A DNA stretch of 64,000 nucleotides from SVEL01 sp045125245 (GTDB lineage Bacteria; Bacillota; Clostridia; Lachnospirales; Lachnospiraceae). The notes under the pieces are model-generated. The model was not told where the DNA came from and searched no databases. It saw only the letters and a program-made list of their open reading frames with translations. How positions within the stretch are numbered: position 1 is the first letter of the stretch; each line of letters starts with the position of its first letter. Shown one piece after another: positions 42,625 to 50,680 of the stretch. The translations under genes and the position numbers were made by a program. The stretch is taken from assembly GCA_045125245.1 (NCBI GenBank), contig JBGVNF010000052.1:5795-69794 (forward strand), given 5' to 3'.

Positions 42625-45471
42625 CTAAATATTTTTTAATACCCTATGTATAAAAGATTTTGCCTCTCTTACAAGCTCGCTGTATGTAGTTTCACTATTT
42701 TTCGAAGCCTCTTCGTACGCAATTTGACTATAGCTTTCAGTCCACATACCGTCTAATACCTTGTCACTTAAGACAACCTTTCCATCTATATAAGTCTCAA
42801 GCTTTTCTTTTAATGTAGGATTATCTACTGCTGCACATACCTCATAAGTTTCTGTTCTTCTTCTAATAAGTACTGATAATTTTCCAGAGACGGTTTCTGC
42901 AAATATTGATATTTTGCCCTTCTCCTTTGCGCTACCCTGCTTAAAAGTCATATGTACAACCGTTTCCTCACCTGCTATTTCCATCGGAACATAGTAGGAA
43001 CGATTCTCAGCCTGCTTAGCCATAAAAGAAAATGTATTTATCATATTATTCTTTAACAAACTTCTCTCAAAAGAATCTATATCACCACTTAAATGAGCTG
43101 CTCTTTTTAAATTTTCATATGCTACAACGGCCTGTTCTTCTTCAAACTCTCCATCTTCACTTGCCCACATATCTTCTATCTTTTGAAGCTCATTGGTAGA
43201 TTTTTCATCTAACTCATCCTTCATAATCTTATAAAAGCTATTATCAAGAGCAATCATAGCATTATAGATATTATTCAAGGACGAACTCTCCATTGTATTT
43301 GTAATTCGTAAAAGCTCCTGCTCTGATATAGTTTCATTATCCAATACCTTATCAAGCTTTTTAACAAATCTTTCATATTTATATACATTATGAAGCTGTT
43401 CATCTTCCATAAGATTAGCTGCATTTTCCATATATTTTGTTAAATCGTCTTCGCTATATCCACTTTCTAACAAGCCAAAATCATCATCAACTGTTTTATC
43501 TATAGCCCCTGCTCGAATTGTCTTCACCGCACTATAAAGATTTGCCAATGTAAGATTTGCTCCTGACTTTGCAACGCTTCCTGCCGCTCTTCCGTCTTCC
43601 CTGTTAATATGCTCTATAATTCTATAAAGCTGGATATAAGCATCTCTTTCTTCCTTAGTAATACTCTTATTCTTTTCAAGCTTCCAAAGATACTCGCTAT
43701 ATTTTTCTGTATTATCTTCCTCATAAAGCTTAGCGTTTAATTCCATAAGCTGAACATTTAGTTCTTCAATATTTGTATTTAATGGATTAATTCCATTTCT
43801 AATAAGGTGTACTGCTGCCTTTGGTGTAAGATTCTTAGTCACCAAATCAAGCTGTGATACTATATTACCCATAGTCTGAACTGCTTCTACAGTAATCTCT
43901 ATAGAATTATAGCCTAAAACTCTGGCCACTCTTCTATTCTCGTCATTAACCTCAATTCCCTCACCGGCAAGCAACTCATCTACATTTCTAAAAGCCTTCT
44001 TTATATTGTCACCCAAATCTTTTCTCACACCTGTTCCAAGTGCCTCATAGCTTTCCTCCGCTAATTTAAATCTCTGGGCCATGCTATTTCCTTCTCTATA
44101 GACAGCACTTACTGTAAATTCAATAGAGCTATTATAAACACTTCCGGCTACAGCTATAGGCAATTTATTAAAGCCGGCCATCATATCCATAGTTTCTATC
44201 AAAAGATTTCTGTCAGATTCACTTGGCTTATTGCCATCAAGCATAAATATATTATCTGCTATTACATTTTTATTTTCTACAGTGATATCCATCATTACTG
44301 TAATCTCTGTATATGTAATATTTACGCCCATTCTCTGCATGGTAAATAATGAGCCTTGTGTAAGTAACGCTCTAGCCCCTATTAATATTCTATTTGTAGA
44401 TATCTCTGCTTCCTTCTTTTCGTATAAGGACTTGTCTATATCTTCTTTTTTTCTTTCTTCGATTCTTTCATTAAGATTTTTGATATTTAGCTTTCTATTG
44501 TTCTTAAGAATATAATCGACGTCGCTATCCATGGCACTTTGAACAGTTTCCACCGCTTCTTTAATAGTAGTTTCGTCAAAATCTTTTCCTGTAACAAGTA
44601 CATCCATAGGCTCTTTACCCATGCTTACAGTTTTGCCAATATTTTCTTCCAATGTACTCATGAACGCTTCATCACTAAAATCAACCTGATTTAACTCATC
44701 AAGCTTAATGAAATTATCCACATTTAAAGGTAAATTATTGGATATTATCCACTTGGCATTGTCTATGTTTCCACTATTATTTTCAAAACCATTTTTCTCG
44801 AAGAATGACTCTACCTGTGGTTTTAACTGCTGCCACTGTTCATCTGATAGTGGCTTTACATTAACAACGCTAATATTTTTACTAGTATGAGATGCTTTAT
44901 ATACATTGTTAAGAGTTGGCATAAGATTATTTTCTAATATATATTTCTTTGCTTCCTCAGATATCTTTCCTGTTTCTTTCATATCCTTAGCATGCTTTAA
45001 GGCATTAACCGCTACCTCGCTACCAAGAACCGATTTAAATTTTTCTGAAGTCACATTAACACCTGGCGCATTATATTCATCACTATATGCCATAAGCTCA
45101 ATCTGAATTCTTTCATAAACTGTTACAAAGGCCTCTGGATTATCTTCATCAGGCACAAGTCCCCATTCCTCAAGCTGGGAATAATCCTCAGGTGTAACCA
45201 TACTTTTAAGAGTGTCGATACATTCCATCATATTAGCACTCATTGTATCATCACTCATATTATCATGTAAGGAAGCCTTTTTTTCACAAAATCCTTCTCC
45301 CTTAGAAGAATATAAATTTCCCTGAGTAGTTTCAAAAGCCTTCTTAAAAGCGTCTACATTTCTGGAAAATACGACACTTTTCTGCTCTACTTCTCTGGAG
45401 CTTTCCATATCCTTAGAATTTATCTTATATTCATTTTGAAGCTGTAAATTACCATTGATTTTTATGTCCAT
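42625..45471 (-). CDS. Large DUF6240-type protein next to flagellin
   Basis: The roughly 948-residue protein is acidic and mostly helical, with no signal peptide or membrane helix. It starts MDIKINGNLQLQNEYKINSK. The DUF6240 label is from memory of similar proteins beside flagellar genes in Lachnospiraceae. It resembles in length and position a hook-length or cap-like export substrate, but this is speculation. A candidate sigma-D promoter lies upstream. The start is uncertain: the ATG at 45471 is 13 nt from AAAGG; GTG codons at 45480 and 45492 are possible. Confidence 0.65.
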   Translation of the reverse strand: MDIKINGNLQLQNEYKINSKDMESSREVEQKSVVFSRNVDAFKKAFETTQGNLYSSKGEGFCEKKASLHDNMSDDTMSANMMECIDTLKSMVTPEDYSQLEEWGLVPDEDNPEAFVTVYERIQIELMAYSDEYNAPGVNVTSEKFKSVLGSEVAVNALKHAKDMKETGKISEEAKKYILENNLMPTLNNVYKASHTSKNISVVNVKPLSDEQWQQLKPQVESFFEKNGFENNSGNIDNAKWIISNNLPLNVDNFIKLDELNQVDFSDEAFMSTLEENIGKTVSMGKEPMDVLVTGKDFDETTIKEAVETVQSAMDSDVDYILKNNRKLNIKNLNERIEERKKEDIDKSLYEKKEAEISTNRILIGARALLTQGSLFTMQRMGVNITYTEITVMMDITVENKNVIADNIFMLDGNKPSESDRNLLIETMDMMAGFNKLPIAVAGSVYNSSIEFTVSAVYREGNSMAQRFKLAEESYEALGTGVRKDLGDNIKKAFRNVDELLAGEGIEVNDENRRVARVLGYNSIEITVEAVQTMGNIVSQLDLVTKNLTPKAAVHLIRNGINPLNTNIEELNVQLMELNAKLYEEDNTEKYSEYLWKLEKNKSITKEERDAYIQLYRIIEHINREDGRAAGSVAKSGANLTLANLYSAVKTIRAGAIDKTVDDDFGLLESGYSEDDLTKYMENAANLMEDEQLHNVYKYERFVKKLDKVLDNETISEQELLRITNTMESSSLNNIYNAMIALDNSFYKIMKDELDEKSTNELQKIEDMWASEDGEFEEEQAVVAYENLKRAAHLSGDIDSFERSLLKNNMINTFSFMAKQAENRSYYVPMEIAGEETVVHMTFKQGSAKEKGKISIFAETVSGKLSVLIRRRTETYEVCAAVDNPTLKEKLETYIDGKVVLSDKVLDGMWTESYSQIAYEEASKNSETTYSELVREAKSFIHRVLKNI

Positions 45472-45508
45472 ATCTAGCACCAAGCCTTTCACTTTTTAAC
45501 TATTTTTT

Positions 45509-45536
45509 ATTTCGACACAAAATCAAATAATCTTAA
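45509..45536 (-). promoter_or_regulatory. Candidate sigma-D promoter of the DUF6240 gene
   Basis: On the minus strand TTAAG (45536-45532), 16 bp, then TCGAAAT (45515-45509, preceded by G) copy the spacing of the flagellin promoter with several mismatches. Confidence 0.5.
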
Positions 45537-45581
45537 CGGTTTGTTTATTAAATCCTAGTTGTTTTACATCCTTAATATATT

Positions 45582-45830
45582 TTACAAAATTTCATCAACT
45601 GTATTTTTTTCCATCTCACTATTTTTTACCTGAGATAAAATAAACTTATATCTTAGCTGAATGGCGTTAAGTTCATAAATACAGCAATCGATAAGCTCTG
45701 GCTCCACCACATAAGAAAGATTTGCATACGCAGTGTCCAAGGCATTCTTTGTCTCCTTTAACTCTTCTAATAGCTGTCTTTTATTATCACTTGTATTATT
45801 TTTCATCTTTTTCTTCTTTAAAATAACCAT
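45582..45830 (-). CDS. DUF2508 family small protein
   Basis: The 82-residue charged helical protein (LLEELKETKNALDTAYANLS, CCIYELNAIQLRYKFILSQV) fits the DUF2508/YaaL group of cytosolic proteins of unknown function. GGGAGG lies 4 nt upstream of the ATG at 45830; an earlier in-frame ATG overlaps this site. It precedes the DUF6240 gene by about 110 bp on the same strand and is divergent from the pilus operon. Confidence 0.7.
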   Translation of the reverse strand: MVILKKKKMKNNTSDNKRQLLEELKETKNALDTAYANLSYVVEPELIDCCIYELNAIQLRYKFILSQVKNSEMEKNTVDEIL

Positions 45831-46003
45831 ATGTCCTCCCAAAAAATTCAATAATCAGTCCAAAAATTTCTTGTCTACATTATTAAGTATGGTTGCATTT
45901 GGTGATTTTATTCCAAAATCATTCATTTTTTTGTATAAGATTTACAATTTTATTTTAACTTTCTGTCCGATTGTTAGAACGTTGATTTTTCGGGCTTTTT
46001 GGG

Positions 46004-46033
46004 TAGACAAAGAGCTTTTTAGGGGAGTATAAT
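46004..46033 (+). promoter_or_regulatory. Candidate promoter of the Tad pilus operon
   Basis: TAGACA (46004-46009) and a perfect TATAAT (46028-46033) are separated by 18 bp, about 100 bp upstream of the first pilus gene. Confidence 0.6.
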
Positions 46034-46035
46034 TA

Positions 46036-46130
46036 GGTCACTACCAAATGGTAGCGGCCGAACATCTAAGATAATTATCGATGAGGATTTCTCCTCTTAT
46101 TTCCAGAACAAATATTATGTTTAGGAGGTA
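46036..46130 (+). promoter_or_regulatory. Structured leader or operator upstream of the Tad operon
   Basis: Two stem-loops lie in this 95-bp stretch. The first (46036-46059) pairs GGTC-CTACC with GGTAG-GGCC around AAAT. The second (46083-46096) pairs GAGGA with TCCTC around TTTC and is followed by TTATTT. The first overlaps the predicted start site and may be an operator. It does not match the c-di-GMP riboswitch consensus elements that I know. Confidence 0.4.
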
Positions 46131-46135
46131 CTTTA

Positions 46136-47146
46136 TTGAAATATGGTTTAATCGCTATATGCGATGAGGATTCTGACTATGCCAACAGCCTTGCAGCCTA
46201 TTTTAGAATCAAGGGTTCTTTGGCTTCAGAAATAATTGTTTTTACAGAGTATGACCATTTTGCACATTTTGAAAACATTCAAAATATAGATATATTGATT
46301 ATGCAGGAGGATTTCCTTGACTCATTAACAAATCCCTCCCATCCCAATCTCTTTATCTTATGCGAAAATCAGACTCGCTATGATTATGAGGACGCTCATA
46401 AAATATACAAATATAACTCCGCCGAAGAAATTTTGAGAATAATAATGGCTAACTATGACATAAGTGCCAATACTCCATTTTTTACTTTTCATAAATATAC
46501 TAAAAGCAAAATTATTGGCATTTCATCTCCCGTAGGAAGATGCGGAAAGACCTCATTAAGTCTTAGTTTAGGACTTAAGCTTAGCCAGAATAATTCCTGT
46601 CTATTTATCACCTTTGATGAATGTAGTCCTTTGAGAATCTCTCTGTTTAGGAAGGATTTAAAATCTTCCTCCTTTGCAGATATATTATACTACTTTCTTC
46701 AGAGTATGGATGCAACAGACAATCGTATTCTATCCTGTTTTCAATCCTTCCAAGGCATGGATTACATTCCACCCTCAGAGCAATTGGGCACATTTTCCGA
46801 GTTAACAAAAGAAGAGCTTTATAGCTTTTTGGTTAACATTGCAGCACTGGGAAAGTATGATTACATTATTATCGATTGGGGAAATTTCTCTTATGATTAT
46901 TCCCTCATTAAAATGTGTGATACCTTACTTTTACCAAAAATAGATAATGACCTTTACTCAGATCAAAAAAATTCCTACTTTTTTGATTCTATAAATGCTC
47001 AGACTACAGATGAGAAAATTTTAATCAAAGAAATTTCTCTACCTGTTATTCATTATTCATCTGTTGCTACAGAATATACCTTAGAGCTTACTTCCGGCTT
47101 ATTTGGCTCAATTTGTTCCAATCTAATACGAGAATTAAATTTATAG
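46136..47146 (+). CDS. tadZ: TadZ/CpaE-like pilus assembly ATPase
   Basis: The 336-residue protein has a degenerate receiver-like N-terminal domain (to about 110) and a MinD/ParA-type ATPase domain with a deviant Walker A, SPVGRCGKTSLS near 131-142, and DYIIIDWGNFSYD. TadZ proteins place the pilus machine at a cell pole or site. The start is a TTG at 46136, 7 nt after AGGAGG. It is the first gene of the pilus operon. Confidence 0.85.
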   Translation: MKYGLIAICDEDSDYANSLAAYFRIKGSLASEIIVFTEYDHFAHFENIQNIDILIMQEDFLDSLTNPSHPNLFILCENQTRYDYEDAHKIYKYNSAEEILRIIMANYDISANTPFFTFHKYTKSKIIGISSPVGRCGKTSLSLSLGLKLSQNNSCLFITFDECSPLRISLFRKDLKSSSFADILYYFLQSMDATDNRILSCFQSFQGMDYIPPSEQLGTFSELTKEELYSFLVNIAALGKYDYIIIDWGNFSYDYSLIKMCDTLLLPKIDNDLYSDQKNSYFFDSINAQTTDEKILIKEISLPVIHYSSVATEYTLELTSGLFGSICSNLIRELNL

Positions 47147-47156
47147 GAGGTGCAAC

Positions 47157-48350
47157 ATTAACAATTCCATTTTAGAAACCTTACGACAATCCGTAATTAA
47201 CAATCTCAACTCAAGCAACAACCTGTCTGATGAAGATATTCACAAGGTTATAGATGATGTCATTCTTTCATATAGCAAAGACTCTTATCTTTCTTTAAAA
47301 GATAAATGCATATATCATAAAAAAATTATGAACTCTTTGCGCGGTCTTGATATATTGCAGGAACTTGTAGAAGACCCTAGCATAACCGAGATTATGGTCA
47401 ACGGTCCTGACAATATTTTTATTGAAAAAAATGGTAATGTCTATAAGACAGATTTAGTATTTGAATCAAAGGAACGTTTGCTAAACATAATTCAACAGAT
47501 TGTTTCCTTCTCAAATAGACGCGTTAATGAAATGTCTCCCATAAGCGATGCTCGCCTTATGGATGGCTCTCGTGTAAATGTTGTTCTAAATCCAATTGCT
47601 ATGAATGGTCCTATAGTAACTATTAGAAAATTTCAAAATGCACCCTTATCAATTGACCGGCTCATACAATTAGAGTCAATTACAAGGGAGGCTGCTGATT
47701 TCTTAGAAAAGTTAGTTATATCTGGATATAACATTTTTGTAAGTGGTGGAACTAGTTCTGGAAAAACAACATTCCTAAATGTTTTGTCCAATTATATTCC
47801 AAAGGACCAGCGTGTCATAACCATTGAAGACTCTGCTGAACTAGCTTTAATAGGTGTTGAAAACCTAGTTCGTCTGGAAATGCGTCAGGCAAATCTGGAA
47901 GGAACTGGTGAAATCACCATAAGAGATTTAATTCATTCAAGTCTACGTATGAGACCTGACAGGCTGGTTATTGGAGAAATTCGTGGTCCTGAAGCATTAG
48001 ATATGCTTCAGGCCATGAATACAGGACACGACGGATGCATGGCAACCGGACACGGTAACAGTGCAAGCGACATGCTAGAACGTATAGCCACTATGGCTTT
48101 AACTGCCATGAATATTCCTTTACCTGCTATTAAAAGTCAAATAGCATCTGCCATTGATATTATAATTCATCTAGGCAGAACTAACTCAAAAGGAAGGCGT
48201 GTTCTAGAGATAAGTGAAATTGACTGCTTTAATGGACAAAACATCATTATTAATCCACTTTACACTTTTGATTACAATAAAGGGTTAATCTCAACTGGCA
48301 ACAAGCTTATTCACAAGGATAAGATTTTACAACATAATTTATCTCTATAA
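47157..48350 (+). CDS. cpaF: CpaF/TadA-type secretion ATPase, apparent ATT start
   Basis: The 397-residue protein powers pilus assembly. It has a helical N-domain, then SITEIMVNGPDNIFIEKNG, a Walker A GGTSSGKTT at about 197-205, MRPDRLVIGEIRGPEALDML and MATGHGNSASDMLERI. AGGAGG lies 6 nt before an ATT codon at 47157. From there the frame continues without stop, and 57 residues of typical N-domain sequence precede the first ATG (47328), which has no ribosome site. No ATG, GTG or TTG is available in between. ATT initiation, known for infC, is therefore the best reading. Confidence 0.9.
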   Translation: MNNSILETLRQSVINNLNSSNNLSDEDIHKVIDDVILSYSKDSYLSLKDKCIYHKKIMNSLRGLDILQELVEDPSITEIMVNGPDNIFIEKNGNVYKTDLVFESKERLLNIIQQIVSFSNRRVNEMSPISDARLMDGSRVNVVLNPIAMNGPIVTIRKFQNAPLSIDRLIQLESITREAADFLEKLVISGYNIFVSGGTSSGKTTFLNVLSNYIPKDQRVITIEDSAELALIGVENLVRLEMRQANLEGTGEITIRDLIHSSLRMRPDRLVIGEIRGPEALDMLQAMNTGHDGCMATGHGNSASDMLERIATMALTAMNIPLPAIKSQIASAIDIIIHLGRTNSKGRRVLEISEIDCFNGQNIIINPLYTFDYNKGLISTGNKLIHKDKILQHNLSL

Positions 48351-48359
48351 GGAGGCTCT

Positions 48360-49094
48360 ATGAATTATCACAAATATGTTTTATCCTTATGGGAATACTT
48401 ACTTTATGGACTTATATATATTGTCGTAAATGGTATCATTTCATACTTATTCTTTATGTCCATAATCCCTTTTATATGCTTTATGCCTGGATTATATCTT
48501 TTTTACAAATATCTTGGAAAAGCTTTAAAAGCGAGACGAGATAAAATATTAACTGTTCAGTTTAAAGAATACATAAGCATAATAAGTTCATTATTATCTA
48601 CAGGATACTCCTTAGAAAATTCAATTTTAGAATCTATAAAGGAACTCCATTCTCTTTATCCAGAGAGCTATATGGAGAAGGAAGCAAAAATAATGGCTGG
48701 AAAAATAATGCTACATAGTCCTCCAGATTTGCTTTTCAAAGATTTAGCAGAAAGGACAGATATCGACCACATAAAAAATTTTAGCGAAATATTATCTATC
48801 GCTTCAAAAAGTGGCGGCAATCTTATAGATATTATTCTATCTACTACATCCTCTATAAGGATGCAAATAAATATTCAGCGTGAAATCGATACTGCACTAG
48901 CAGGAAAAAAATATGAATTTTTAATTATGTCTATTATGCCCATTATAATAATGTTTTATATAAAATTTTCACAGCCTGGATTTTTTGATTCCGTATACGG
49001 TAATCTTTTAGGAGCATTATTAATGTTTATTTGCTTATGCTTTTATATGTTTGCAATATACTTATCCTATAAAATTTTATCCAAAATACAGTAA
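48360..49094 (+). CDS. tadB: TadB-like type II/IV secretion F-family membrane protein
   Basis: The 244-residue protein has two N-terminal helices, a cytosolic T2SSF domain (FKEYISIISSLLSTGYSLEN, LAERTDIDHIKNFSEILSIA, SKSGGNLIDII) and two C-terminal helices (about 180-240). It is the inner-membrane platform of the pilus machine. GGAGG precedes the ATG; it lies 9 bp after cpaF. Confidence 0.88.
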   Translation: MNYHKYVLSLWEYLLYGLIYIVVNGIISYLFFMSIIPFICFMPGLYLFYKYLGKALKARRDKILTVQFKEYISIISSLLSTGYSLENSILESIKELHSLYPESYMEKEAKIMAGKIMLHSPPDLLFKDLAERTDIDHIKNFSEILSIASKSGGNLIDIILSTTSSIRMQINIQREIDTALAGKKYEFLIMSIMPIIIMFYIKFSQPGFFDSVYGNLLGALLMFICLCFYMFAIYLSYKILSKIQ

Positions 49095-49117
49095 TTGTCT
49101 ACGAAAGGAATAAACCT

Positions 49118-49936
49118 ATGAAGAGTTCTATTATATATATTATATTTTTTTCAATTATGCTTTTGGGCGCATCCTTAGGCTTTGGGATTTTTTACAAAAA
49201 ATACAAAGTAAAGCGACAAGAGTTTGTTCCAAGAATTATCTTTCTATCCCTTATTTCTACAATGATTATTTCTTGCTTTGGGACAATATACAGTATAAGT
49301 CTATTAAACGCTGAGGACAGAGACATTACTAGCATATCCAGACCTAATACAGGTAAAGGCGACAGCACAATTTCTTTAAATGTGGACAGCGAAATATATT
49401 CTGGAACCATTGACATAGAAGTACAGGAAAAGGAAATGACTTTTGAGGAAGCTCTGGATATTTTTTCTCATTATAGGACAGAGCTAGACACATGTGTTTT
49501 AAATGACAATTCCTCTTTTATGAATGTCAATTCCTCTCTTTGTTTTCCTTCCAGTATAGGCGAAGAAAATATACAGATTTCCTGGTACATAGATAAACCG
49601 GAAATCATAGATTATACAGGACAAATTATCACCGAAAACTTTCTTGCAGATACGGAGGAGGTTGAGATAATTGCAACACTTTCCCTAAACGAGCACACAG
49701 CAGAAATATGTTATTTTATAACTGCAATCAAGATTCCATTATCTCCAGAAAAAGAATTATCTGCCTATATCAATAAAGAGGTAAATAACGAACAATCACT
49801 ATATAAGGATAGGGTAGATTTACCTACAAATATGAATGGGGTTAACTTAAGATTTTATGATTTACAAAATGATTTTCCCCCCATTCCTTTTCATTATCTT
49901 AATGATTATTATTCCAATATTATTAGTATTTTTTGA
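49118..49936 (+). CDS. N-terminal part of a TadC-like protein, interrupted by a frameshift
   Basis: The 272-residue frame has two N-terminal helices (about 5-25 and 40-62) and an extracytoplasmic domain (FEEALDIFSHYRTELDTCVL, ISWYIDKPEIIDYTGQI). In related pilus clusters, as I recall them, this domain is joined to the T2SSF domain found in the next frame. The reading frame leaves the conserved path at a C6 run (49877-49882); after it the codons DFPPIPFHYLND look out of frame, and the +1 frame continues as FPPFLFIILM. Removing one C gives one 439-residue protein ending at 50438. Confidence 0.7.
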   Translation: MKSSIIYIIFFSIMLLGASLGFGIFYKKYKVKRQEFVPRIIFLSLISTMIISCFGTIYSISLLNAEDRDITSISRPNTGKGDSTISLNVDSEIYSGTIDIEVQEKEMTFEEALDIFSHYRTELDTCVLNDNSSFMNVNSSLCFPSSIGEENIQISWYIDKPEIIDYTGQIITENFLADTEEVEIIATLSLNEHTAEICYFITAIKIPLSPEKELSAYINKEVNNEQSLYKDRVDLPTNMNGVNLRFYDLQNDFPPIPFHYLNDYYSNIISIF

Positions 49937-50438
49937 AAACAAAAACAGAAAGAAAAATATACAAGAAAAAAATTTGGAGTTGCTTGCTGACTATCCTGAA
50001 TTTGTAGCAAAGTTTTCACTACTTATTCTAACAGGTCTCAGTATATACAACGCCTTAGTGAGAATTGTTGAAAACTACCAATTGACCATATCAAAAGGCG
50101 GTCAAAAAAGAATCTTATATGAGCTACTTACATCAACATGTCAAAAGATACGCAACGGCATGTATGAAGCGTACGCCTACGAAGAATTCGGACGAATAAC
50201 TGGAATTCCTAACTACATAAAGTTTTCATCGCTTCTAATAAGTGGATTAAATCGCGGTAACAAAGATTTTAATCATCACCTTTCTGAAGAAGTTACAAGT
50301 TCTCTATTAGAACATAAATCATTTGTTTTACAGCAAGGTGCAAAGGCATCAACAAAGCTTACTCTACCTATGATGCTTATATTTGCGGTAATACTTGTTA
50401 TCGTCATTATTCCTGCATTTTTCTCTGTGGGTTTTTAA
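49857..50438 (+). CDS. tadC: C-terminal part of TadC-like protein (T2SSF domain)
   Basis: This frame begins with a helix (FPPFLFIILMIIIPILLVFF) and then has the T2SSF pattern of TadC: LADYPEFVAKFSLLILTGLS, GMYEAYAYEEFGRITGIPNY, ASTKLTLPMMLIFAVILVIV and a last helix. It overlaps the upstream frame by 80 bp in the +1 frame. The ATG at 49857 has no clear ribosome site, so expression would need frameshifting, slippage at C6 or weak internal initiation. A sequencing error is also possible. Confidence 0.75.
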   Translation: MIYKMIFPPFLFIILMIIIPILLVFFENKNRKKNIQEKNLELLADYPEFVAKFSLLILTGLSIYNALVRIVENYQLTISKGGQKRILYELLTSTCQKIRNGMYEAYAYEEFGRITGIPNYIKFSSLLISGLNRGNKDFNHHLSEEVTSSLLEHKSFVLQQGAKASTKLTLPMMLIFAVILVIVIIPAFFSVGF

Positions 50439-50463
50439 ACTAAATAGAAAGAAGGTTATTTAT

Positions 50464-50667
50464 ATGAAAAATTATATATCAACTATTAAATTAAAATTAA
50501 CAAATAAACTTATGAAGTTGGCTTCTGATTCTCGTGGAATTGGAACTATCGAAATGGTACTTCTTATAGTTGTCATTTTAGGAATACTTGTTTTATTTAG
50601 AGATTATATACAAGCTCTTATCTCTTCAATATTCTCAAAAATAGACAATCAAATTAACAATTTCTAA
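50464..50667 (+). CDS. flp: Flp-type IVb pilin
   Basis: The 67-residue protein has a basic leader, then SRGIGTIEMVLLIVVILGIL, where the glycine before I-x-T-x-E marks the prepilin peptidase site and Glu+5 is conserved. A short tail completes the small Flp pilin. GAAGG lies 8 nt before the ATG at 50464. It is the likely main filament subunit. Confidence 0.85.
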   Translation: MKNYISTIKLKLTNKLMKLASDSRGIGTIEMVLLIVVILGILVLFRDYIQALISSIFSKIDNQINNF

Positions 50668-50680
50668 ATTTTGGTTATCT

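Noticed and set aside
46036..46130. c-di-GMP riboswitch before the Tad operon
   Set aside because: The conserved bases of the c-di-GMP-I and -II classes are not present; only generic stem-loops are seen.
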